From Candidatus Pollutiaquabacter sp. (GTDB lineage Bacteria > Bacteroidota > Bacteroidia > AKYH767-A > 2013-40CM-41-45), in contig CAINVI010000238.1 in assembly GCA_903854075.1 (NCBI GenBank), positions 1 through 5,874 on the forward strand: a stretch of DNA of 5,874 nt. The letters are read 5' to 3'. Of this stretch, positions 1 to 5,445 are shown piece after piece. How positions within the stretch are numbered: the first letter of the stretch is position 1; every line of letters starts with the position of its first letter. The position numbers and the translations under genes are program-made. The notes under the pieces were generated by a model. That model worked only from the letters and a program-made list of their open reading frames with translations. It did no database searches and was not told the origin of the DNA.

Positions 1-1
1 A

Positions 2-94
2 ACCGTAGCGGAACTGAGTGGCGGATTCTATTATTTGAGGGCGCGCTACCGGGAGAGAGATTTTTCTCAACCATTTATTAAAACTCAACCATAA
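2..94 (+). CDS. 3' end of upstream gene; tail resembles a T9SS type A C-terminal sorting signal
   Basis: Frame 2 is open from the window edge to TAA at 92-94 and gives 30 residues ending ...SQPFIKTQP. The tail has the usual layout of a type IX secretion sorting domain end: Leu-Ser-Gly-Gly, an aromatic/Leu/Arg beta-strand (FYYLRAR), a short polar turn, then a final strand ending in a Phe-Ile-Lys motif a few residues before the stop. In T9SS cargo this region is the last part of an Ig-like domain of about 80 residues that is recognised at the outer membrane and usually removed. Only the last strands are visible here, so the assignment rests on a short pattern. The body of the protein is outside the window and nothing can be said of its function. 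An ordinary beta-rich C-terminus is the alternative. Confidence 0.55.
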   Translation, partial: TVAELSGGFYYLRARYRERDFSQPFIKTQP

Positions 95-120
95 TTTAAA
101 ATACTGGCATACAGGTAGTT

Positions 121-138
121 ATTCCATTTTTACGGAAT
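121..138 (+). repeat. Small inverted repeat in the leader
   Basis: ATTCC (121-125) and GGAAT (134-138) form a 5-bp stem around an 8-base T-rich loop. It does not extend and has no GC-rich stem plus U-run, so it is not a convincing terminator for the upstream gene. Confidence 0.3.
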
Positions 139-162
139 TTATACTTTATGCTAGTAATCGAT

Positions 163-179
163 TTTCAGATAACCTGAAA
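163..179 (+). repeat. Hairpin in the wzm 5' leader
   Basis: TTTCAG (163-168) and CTGAAA (174-179) pair perfectly around a 5-base loop (ATAAC), about 30 bases upstream of the wzm ATG. No T-run follows, so a terminator is unlikely. It could be a leader hairpin or an operator half-site pair. Its short length makes chance a real possibility. Confidence 0.35.
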
Positions 180-210
180 TAGCACTATTCTTGCAGTATC
201 AGACGTAGCT

Positions 211-1029
211 ATGGAGTTTGAAATTCGACCAGCGGGACGTTTACGTATTGGCTTTCGGGAGATCTGGGAGTATCGTGAATTATTCTATTTTTTCACTTGG
301 CGTGATATTAAAGTCCGCTATAAACAGACGTTTTTAGGAGCAACCTGGGCGGTACTTCAGCCCGTTATCATGACGCTTGTGTTCTCCCTTTTTTTCGGAG
401 GAATATTCGGAGCACAGGCCAGTTCTCTGCCATATCCTCTTTTTGTCTTTCCAGGTATGTTGGTCTGGGGATTGTTTGCCAACGGATTGATGAACGCCAG
501 TAACAGCATGGTGACGTCTGCAAACATTATAAAAAAAATATATTTTCCGCGCCTGATTATACCGGTATCTAGTATTCTTGCTGCAATGCTTGACTTTCTG
601 ATTGCAGCGGTTCTCTTCATTTTTTTGATTTTTTATTACGGCAAATCTGAACATCTCTTAACCGTTCTTTTCGTTTTACCAATTTCGCTAATCATTATAC
701 TCTTGACATTGGTAGGAGTCGGATCGTTTTTCGCCGCACTCAATGTTAAGTATAGAGACTTCCGGTATGTTATCCCCTTTCTGGTACAGGTATTATTCTT
801 CCTGACACCTGTAATTTATCCAGTAAAATTGTTTCCAGCAGCTTGGATACAACAGCTTTTCGCTATACATCCTGTAGGCGTTTCTATTGACCTCCTACGA
901 TTAGCCCTCCAAGGCTCACCGATAAATTATGTGCAACTGACCTACGGGACCGTTACCGCATTATTACTTTTTATTGGCGGTATTTTTTATTTCCGAAAGA
1001 CAGAAAACTATTTTGCTGATCTGGCCTGA
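211..1029 (+). CDS. wzm: Wzm-type ABC-2 permease of a polysaccharide exporter
   Basis: Inner-membrane permease (272 aa, normal for the family) that should pair with the downstream ATPase to move a completed undecaprenyl-PP-linked glycan to the periplasm. The N-terminus carries the family's amphipathic stretch WRDIKVRYKQTFLG (30-43) followed by WAVLQP (46-51). Hydrophobic segments lie at about 51-67, 74-92, 116-142, 149-176, 187-204 and 243-261, fitting six transmembrane helices. The loop NVKYRDFRYVIPF (178-190) and the ending FRKTE (261-265) are typical of O-antigen/teichoic acid ABC-2 permeases (Wzm, TagG, KpsM group). The ATG at 211 is preceded by an in-frame stop at 175-177 and no other ATG, which fixes the start. 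The TGA overlaps the next gene's ATG by one base (TGATG), implying translational coupling. The glycan exported cannot be told from this protein. Confidence 0.95.
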   Translation: MEFEIRPAGRLRIGFREIWEYRELFYFFTWRDIKVRYKQTFLGATWAVLQPVIMTLVFSLFFGGIFGAQASSLPYPLFVFPGMLVWGLFANGLMNASNSMVTSANIIKKIYFPRLIIPVSSILAAMLDFLIAAVLFIFLIFYYGKSEHLLTVLFVLPISLIIILLTLVGVGSFFAALNVKYRDFRYVIPFLVQVLFFLTPVIYPVKLFPAAWIQQLFAIHPVGVSIDLLRLALQGSPINYVQLTYGTVTALLLFIGGIFYFRKTENYFADLA

Positions 1030-2255
1030 TGAAACCCATTCTTGAAATAGACCATATTTCGAAGCGGTTCCGGATCAATCACGAATTGACACCGTATCTC
1101 AATCTGCGCGATCGGTTGATTCAATTAGTAACAGGTACAAAACATATCAGCAAGGAAGAATTCTGGGCGTTAAAGGATGTGTCCTTCTCCGTACAACGTG
1201 GCGAATCTATCGGTATCATTGGTAAAAACGGAGCCGGTAAATCAACCCTATTAAAAGTATTATCCCGCATTACCCCACCCACCAGTGGGAAAGTCATCGC
1301 ACGCGGCCGAATCGCGAGCCTGCTTGAAGTAGGAACCGGGTTTCATCCTGAACTGACTGGGCGAGAAAATATATTTTTGAATGGATCTATTCTAGGCATG
1401 AAGCGCAAGGAAGTTGTTTCAAAACTGGATGCCATCATTGACTTCTCCGGTGTCGAGAAATTTCTGGACACGCCGTTGAAGCACTACTCCAGCGGCATGC
1501 AACTTCGTCTGGCCTTTGCCGTGGCTGCGTTTCTGGAGCCCGAAATACTTATTATCGATGAGGTATTGGCTGTTGGGGATGCTGAATTCCAGCGGAAATG
1601 TATTGGGAAAATGGATGAGGTAACGAAATCCGGACGAACCATATTATTCGTTTCGCATAATATGGGAGCTATCCGTAGTCTTTGCCAGAAAGCTATACTT
1701 TTACAGAACGGTCAGGTTGTGATGCAAGACGATTCAGCGAAAGTAATCGAACATTATTTGACATCGACTACAATCCGTAAAAAGTCTACTGATCTTCGTA
1801 AAATTTCCTCCTGTCATCGGATTGAACTTGAAGCACCCCATTGGGTGAACGAATCCGGCAAACAAGTGGAACTATTGCCTTTCGGAGAAAATCCCTGCCT
1901 TCGTTTCAATTTGAAAATCAATGAAACTGTCCGTGGGCTTGTCCTTGGGTTTGGTGTGAATACACGCGATGGCAATAGAATATTCACCTCACATTCTATG
2001 GATGATCCACAATTCGTAAAATCAGATTTTGAACCTGGAGTGTATTGTATTGAAAGCAGGCTTGACCTCCCCTCTTTAGCTCCCGGAGTTTATGACGTCG
2101 CTTACGGAATAAAAGATCATTCCGGTGCCACCTTGGTGTATTCAGAAGATGAACTTCAACTTGAAATCGGATTCACCAGAAAGTTAAAAGACGGTGATCA
2201 GGGATTGTTTTGGCACACCGGCTCCTGGAAACTCGCTACCCCTACTACTCACTGA
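1029..2255 (+). CDS. wzt: Wzt-type ABC ATPase with C-terminal glycan-recognition-like domain
   Basis: Cytoplasmic nucleotide-binding subunit that powers Wzm. Residues 1-245 form the ATPase: Walker A GKNGAGKS (65-72), the family-typical Q-loop region LLEVGTGFHPELTGRENI (98-115), signature YSSGMQ (153-158), Walker B ILIIDE (173-178), D-loop AVGD (181-184) and switch histidine H210 in FVSHN. At 408 aa it is much longer than capsule-type ATPases (KpsT, about 220 aa). The extra 260-390 region is beta-rich and includes LVLGFGVNTRDGNRIF (305-319), a pattern of Wzt C-terminal domains. In E. coli O8/O9a that domain binds the terminally modified end of the O-polysaccharide before export; by analogy this exporter may need a cap or particular glycan end. 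All catalytic motifs are intact. Its start overlaps the wzm stop, and the next gene follows after 12 bases. Confidence 0.95.
   Translation: MKPILEIDHISKRFRINHELTPYLNLRDRLIQLVTGTKHISKEEFWALKDVSFSVQRGESIGIIGKNGAGKSTLLKVLSRITPPTSGKVIARGRIASLLEVGTGFHPELTGRENIFLNGSILGMKRKEVVSKLDAIIDFSGVEKFLDTPLKHYSSGMQLRLAFAVAAFLEPEILIIDEVLAVGDAEFQRKCIGKMDEVTKSGRTILFVSHNMGAIRSLCQKAILLQNGQVVMQDDSAKVIEHYLTSTTIRKKSTDLRKISSCHRIELEAPHWVNESGKQVELLPFGENPCLRFNLKINETVRGLVLGFGVNTRDGNRIFTSHSMDDPQFVKSDFEPGVYCIESRLDLPSLAPGVYDVAYGIKDHSGATLVYSEDELQLEIGFTRKLKDGDQGLFWHTGSWKLATPTTH
1639..1665 (+). repeat. 9-bp hairpin inside wzt
   Basis: CCATATTAT (1639-1647) and ATAATATGG (1657-1665) pair perfectly around a 9-base loop. It covers the codons leading to the switch histidine (ILFVSHN). 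It is AT-rich and may have no role beyond coding. Confidence 0.6.
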
Positions 2256-2267
2256 GATACTAAAAGC

Positions 2268-3422
2268 ATGTTCGGAAAAATCATACGTCATTTACGCGAA
2301 GGCACCTGGGCTGAAGGTATCAGCATCCGTGTCAATCGTTGGCTGGCACCTCATATTTCCGCAGCAAAACTGAAAATCAGTGAGCGTAACGGTGTTCATC
2401 GATTTTATATCCGAACCCCTAACGAGGCCGTTGTATTTCTGGTTCAACAAGCGTTGCTTTGGCACCGGAAAAAACCCGGCTCCATACTGGTTGCCGGCGA
2501 TACGGACGATCGTTATTTCCAATCGCTTTGTGCCCGTTTAAAAGAAAAGAACTTAGCTATCATTCACTTCTACGGCAAGGGATCTTCGGATCAACATGTT
2601 GATCCATCACTTTCCTTCGCATGTATTCTTTCTTGCTACTTCAACGCCAAATTCAATCACCTACTAATTACAAAGGTATTATCCGATGTTAAACTAAATG
2701 AAATTCCGTTTGAATATGTTGGAGATGCGCTGACCGATTATGCTTCCGTAGAAAATCACAGTCAGCACAATAGCTTACATTTCATTTCGCCGCTTCTAAT
2801 TGACCCAATACCCTATTTCGAAATTTATGAGTCTTCCCTGAATCATTTCGAAAAAAAATGCGAGATACGGGATTACATGGATCTTAGTCAAGCAGTAGCT
2901 CACATCACGCGCCATGGCGTTCCCGGCGATGTATGTGAATTTGGCTCTTATAAAGGTCACAGCGGGTATTTACTATCGCGGTTGCTGGAAGCAGAAAAAA
3001 GTGATAAAACGCTCTACCTATTTGACATGTTCGAAAATTTTCCGGAAGAATCTGCCGGAGTTGATGCCTTTTGGAGCAAGACACATCATGTCGATTTTGA
3101 GGAGGTTAAATCAAAATTTGTCGACCGAAAAAATGTACGTTTGATTAAAGGCGATTTCACCCATACACTTGCCAGTGTGCCACTCGGTAAATTAGCATTG
3201 ATTTATGTAGACTGTGACTCTTACCGGGCCACCCTATTTCTAATGAAGGAACTCTTTGAAACGCATTTATCCGAAAAAGGAATGATGATTTTTGAAGATT
3301 ACGGTCATCCGGCATTACTGGGAAACCGATTGGCTGTTCACGAGTTTTTTGACAACCGTAAGGATTGCATTACGTTCTTTTCGCAGTTCAGTGGATATTA
3401 TATCGTGATCAAATCATCATGA
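2268..3422 (+). CDS. TylF/MycF-like SAM-dependent methyltransferase with an unassigned N-terminal region
   Basis: 384 aa. The C-terminal half (about 205-384) is a class I SAM methyltransferase resembling the TylF/MycF (macrocin O-methyltransferase) family: SAM motif GDVCEFGSYKGHS (220-232), LYLFDMFENFP (249-259), KGDFTHTL (294-301), IYVDCDSY (312-319) and IFEDYG (341-346). D315, D317 and D344 lie where family members place metal ligands and catalytic acids, so O-methylation of a sugar hydroxyl is the likely reaction. Residues 1-200 are not a usual part of this family. A beta-alpha-beta-like stretch at 72-104 (ILVAGDTDDRYF..., then AIIHFYG) hints at a degenerate Rossmann-like fold without a proper GxGxxG; I cannot name it. 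The ATG follows the wzt stop by 12 bases. Position directly after a Wzt with a C-terminal domain suggests chain modification or capping, but this is inference. The gene contains an 18-base perfect palindrome at 2588-2605. Confidence 0.88.
   Translation: MFGKIIRHLREGTWAEGISIRVNRWLAPHISAAKLKISERNGVHRFYIRTPNEAVVFLVQQALLWHRKKPGSILVAGDTDDRYFQSLCARLKEKNLAIIHFYGKGSSDQHVDPSLSFACILSCYFNAKFNHLLITKVLSDVKLNEIPFEYVGDALTDYASVENHSQHNSLHFISPLLIDPIPYFEIYESSLNHFEKKCEIRDYMDLSQAVAHITRHGVPGDVCEFGSYKGHSGYLLSRLLEAEKSDKTLYLFDMFENFPEESAGVDAFWSKTHHVDFEEVKSKFVDRKNVRLIKGDFTHTLASVPLGKLALIYVDCDSYRATLFLMKELFETHLSEKGMMIFEDYGHPALLGNRLAVHEFFDNRKDCITFFSQFSGYYIVIKSS
2588..2605. repeat. 18-base perfect palindrome inside the methyltransferase gene
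   Basis: GGATCAACATGTTGATCC equals its own reverse complement across all 18 bases. It lies in the codons for about residues 107-113 of the methyltransferase's N-terminal region, outside the conserved catalytic half. It could be a dimeric-regulator site, a protein-DNA site unrelated to the gene, or chance. Confidence 0.9.
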
Positions 3423-4468
3423 GCGGTAACGTTTACGAAAATCCACTTATTTCCATTATTGTTCCGAGCTTCAATCAGGGCAAGTATATTGAGAAAACCA
3501 TTCTTAGTGTGCTTCATCAATCGTATCAAAATTGGGAACTGATCATTCAAGATGCTTGTTCTAAAGACGAGACGGGTGAAATTTGCAAAAGATACCAGCA
3601 ATTAGATTCACGCATCCGATTTTTTCAAGAGAAGGACAAAGGATTTGCTGATGCCGTAAACAAAGCACTAGCTAAAATAACCGGACGTATCGGAGCGATT
3701 CAAAGTTCTGATGACTATTATGCGCATCAGGAAGTATTTAGTGAAGTTGTCCGCCACTATCATGAACATCCAGAACTTCAATTGTTGACTTCCGGCTCAC
3801 GTATGGTTGACAGTGATTACAGGTTTCTGGAAACCCCTGAAATATCCCGAGACAGTGGTTTTATTGATCCTGTTGATGCGTTTCTACTTAAAGATCATTT
3901 TGCGCAAGGATCTACGTTCTTCAAGATAGCCAGAATACAAGAAATTGGCGGTTTACATGCAGACGTGGACATGGTAGCAGATACCGATCTTTGGGTGCGA
4001 TTGGCCAACTGGAATCCTGTAACATCGCAAGCACTCCTTCGTGTGGAAGGTATATGGAGTCACCTCATCATGCACCCCGAACAGCGAACAGCTGATCAAT
4101 CCCGCTTCCATCTGGGACGAAGTAAAATGTATATCCGTTATTTCAGGGAGCAGCAGATGAATGTTCCCCATGACATTAAAAGCATTGCTGTTACCGGTCA
4201 TTTGATTGATACCTTTCATTATCTACTGTTCAAAAAGAAATCAACAGAGCCTGCTGAAAATCTATTTCAGGAACATTTTGGATACGGTATACCACTACGT
4301 TGGAAAATCAAGAAGATGCTTTGTCGTATTTCGTGGCTGCATTCGTTCTACTTTAGAAATTTTAAAGACTACGACTCCGGAGCGATCCTTGGAAATGCTC
4401 GCGGCGCAAATTCACTTTGGTTTGAAATACCGACTTTGAAAAGTCCTTATGTGAAATCGAATCTTTAA
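3419..4468 (+). CDS. Family 2 (GT-A) glycosyltransferase
   Basis: 349 aa, likely cytoplasmic or membrane-associated, transferring a sugar from a nucleotide donor to the growing glycan. The N-terminal GT-A core is clear: PLISIIVPSFNQGKYIEKTI (9-28), SVLHQSYQNWELIIQD (30-45), DKGFADAVNKAL (73-84), SSDDYY (96-101, the DxD-equivalent metal/nucleotide site), GSTFFK (164-169) and ADTDLWVRLA (187-196). Donor and acceptor cannot be predicted. The usual DGxSxDGT element reads DACSKDET (45-52), an unusual variant. Residues 210-349 are a basic C-terminal extension with no domain I recognise. I chose ATG 3419 rather than the in-frame ATG at 3365: it places the conserved PLISIIVP strand nine residues in and gives a 4-base ATGA overlap with the methyltransferase stop, whereas 3365 adds 18 unconserved residues inside the upstream gene. 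Coupled translation is expected. Confidence 0.93.
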   Translation: MSGNVYENPLISIIVPSFNQGKYIEKTILSVLHQSYQNWELIIQDACSKDETGEICKRYQQLDSRIRFFQEKDKGFADAVNKALAKITGRIGAIQSSDDYYAHQEVFSEVVRHYHEHPELQLLTSGSRMVDSDYRFLETPEISRDSGFIDPVDAFLLKDHFAQGSTFFKIARIQEIGGLHADVDMVADTDLWVRLANWNPVTSQALLRVEGIWSHLIMHPEQRTADQSRFHLGRSKMYIRYFREQQMNVPHDIKSIAVTGHLIDTFHYLLFKKKSTEPAENLFQEHFGYGIPLRWKIKKMLCRISWLHSFYFRNFKDYDSGAILGNARGANSLWFEIPTLKSPYVKSNL

Positions 4469-4484
4469 CTAAAGCTGATCGAAT

Positions 4485-5405
4485 TTGAATAATCTGGCAC
4501 CCATAGCACTTTTTGTTTATAACAGACCGCAACATACGCGTCAGTGTCTGGAAGCGCTTGCTGCTAATCCACTGGCGAAAGATTCTGTACTTCATATTTT
4601 TTCGGATGGTCCGAAAAAATACGCATCTACTTCGGATCTTGATTCCATCGGGCAAGTACGCCAGATTATTGCAGAAAAAGCATGGTGCGGTACTGTATTC
4701 ATCCATAACCATCAAGAGAACAAGGGGCTATTCCGATCTCTAGTTGATGGAATTAATCACGTGCTCGCTGATAGTGAGCAAGTGATTATTGTGGAGGATG
4801 ATATCATAACATCTCCCCGTTTTCTGGAATTTTGCAACGAATCATTATACAAATACCATGATGATTCATCGGTGTGGTTGATCTCCGGTTACATGTTTCC
4901 GCTGGACCACTCCATTAAGCTTCCGCCCACTTTTTTTCTGCCTACGCTTTCCTGTTGGGGCTGGTGTACCTGGAAACGAGCCTGGAACAATTTCAATCCG
5001 GATGCGGCATCGATGTTAAAGACCATTGATGAAAATGGATTCCGATTTAATTTTGATCTTCACAACGCCTATCCTTACTACGAAATGCTTGAACAGCGGG
5101 CGCTAGGTAAAAATCAATCGTGGGACATTTGCTGGTACGCATCCTTCTTCCTCGGTAAAGGACTTTGCCTGTATCCCGGACAAACTTTAGCAGACAACAT
5201 TGGAATGGATGGTAGCGGCACGCACTGGACTGGTACAGGATGGAAATCAAGGATTATCGATACAATATCCGATCAACCCTTTATGTTCCCCGAAAAAATA
5301 GCTGCTAACCTCTCCGTACAACGCCAACTGGAAACCATGCTCCGAAGCGAATTCAACCCGGGAATTTTAACCAGAATTTTACGTAAATTGAAGCTCTCGA
5401 ACTGA
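4485..5405 (+). CDS. GT-A-like glycosyltransferase, TTG start
   Basis: 306 aa. The sequence matches a bacterial glycosyltransferase family often found in polysaccharide clusters and resembling GNT-I-like GT-A folds: APIALFVYNRPQHT (5-18), IFSDGPK (38-44), NKGLFRSL (79-86), VIIVEDDI (100-107, the DxD-like EDD motif), FLEFCN (113-118), SGYMFP (134-139), SCWGWCTWKRAW (156-167), SWDICWYAS (212-220) and NIGMDGSGTH (238-247). The predicted role is sugar transfer to the lipid-linked chain; donor and acceptor are unknown. The start is TTG at 4485: an in-frame TGA at 4476-4478 blocks any upstream start, no ATG occurs in frame before the conserved N-terminal strand, and that strand begins at residue 5. 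No clear Shine-Dalgarno precedes it. It follows the previous stop by 16 bases, so it probably depends on read-through or coupling. Two long hairpins fall inside the gene at 4595-4621 and 4754-4788. Confidence 0.9.
   Translation: MNNLAPIALFVYNRPQHTRQCLEALAANPLAKDSVLHIFSDGPKKYASTSDLDSIGQVRQIIAEKAWCGTVFIHNHQENKGLFRSLVDGINHVLADSEQVIIVEDDIITSPRFLEFCNESLYKYHDDSSVWLISGYMFPLDHSIKLPPTFFLPTLSCWGWCTWKRAWNNFNPDAASMLKTIDENGFRFNFDLHNAYPYYEMLEQRALGKNQSWDICWYASFFLGKGLCLYPGQTLADNIGMDGSGTHWTGTGWKSRIIDTISDQPFMFPEKIAANLSVQRQLETMLRSEFNPGILTRILRKLKLSN
4595..4621 (+). repeat. 12-bp perfect hairpin inside the glycosyltransferase gene
   Basis: TATTTTTTCGGA (4595-4606) pairs perfectly with TCCGAAAAAATA (4610-4621) around a 3-base loop TGG. 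The loop lies across codons 41-42 of the conserved Asp-Gly motif. The stem is mostly A/T with a CGGA core and has no T-run after it on the + strand, so an intrinsic terminator for the operon is unlikely. Confidence 0.9.
4754..4788 (+). repeat. 16-base-arm hairpin inside the glycosyltransferase gene
   Basis: Arms TAATCACGTGCTCGCT (4754-4769) and AGTGAGCAAGTGATTA (4773-4788) enclose a 3-base loop GAT. Counting position by position there are 14 Watson-Crick pairs, one G-T wobble (4767/4775) and one mismatch (4761/4781). It spans codons 91-100, just before the EDD motif. It is the strongest stem I found in the window. Confidence 0.92.
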
Positions 5406-5445
5406 CTTTTCGGGTTTGTTCAGATCAATTTTACATTTATAAATA
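5406..5445 (+). promoter_or_regulatory. AT-rich spacer before the acyltransferase gene
   Basis: This is the second-longest gap in the cluster. It ends in the 10-base palindrome ATTTATAAAT (5435-5444), directly against the ATG. TATAAA within it looks like a -10 box but lies too close to the ATG for a normal leader, so an A/T-rich, weakly structured start context is more likely. I see no terminator: the only stem across the stop (CTGA 5402-5405 with TCAG 5420-5423) is 4 bp. Confidence 0.25.

Larger units (their letters stand above)
95..210 (+). promoter_or_regulatory. AT-rich intergenic leader before wzm; possible operon promoter region
   Basis: This is the only gap longer than 40 bases between genes in the window, so it is the most likely place for an operon promoter or leader. 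A TATACT box at 140-145 resembles a -10 element, but no good -35 lies at the right distance (TAGTTA at 116-121 is poor). TTTACG at 129-134 with TAGTAA at 152-157 is an alternative weak pair with 17-base spacing. I found no Bacteroidota-type TTTG / TAnnTTTG pair and no ops/JUMPstart-like GGCGGTAG element. The wzm ATG at 211 has no obvious Shine-Dalgarno. Two small inverted repeats are listed separately. Confidence 0.3.

Noticed and set aside
1..210. ops/JUMPstart antitermination element upstream of the operon
   Set aside because: I looked for a GGCGGTAG-like core. The only GGCGG (21-25) is followed by ATTC and lies within the upstream coding tail.
534..545. AT-rich palindrome AAAATATATTTT (also near 1367-1378)
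   Set aside because: These arise from Lys/Asn-Ile-Tyr/Phe codons in AT-rich coding sequence and are short enough to be expected by chance.
334..654. Minus-strand open frames (106 and 87 codons) within wzm
   Set aside because: They are antisense to membrane-helix codons; the basic, low-complexity products are typical of the reverse complement of hydrophobic segments.
3365..3418. Upstream ATG at 3365 as the start of the GT2 gene
   Set aside because: It would add 18 residues with no family match, lying inside the methyltransferase's conserved C-terminus. ATG 3419 gives a standard ATGA overlap and a normal GT2 N-terminus.
4362..4715. Minus-strand open frame of 117 codons
   Set aside because: It crosses the end of one glycosyltransferase and the start of the next, both strongly supported on the + strand. 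Its protein is Cys/Arg/Lys-rich with no domain pattern.
5398..5423. Intrinsic terminator after the second glycosyltransferase
   Set aside because: The possible stems (GAAC/GTTC, CTGA/TCAG) are only 4 bp and are not followed by a T-run; the acyltransferase gene continues on the same strand.
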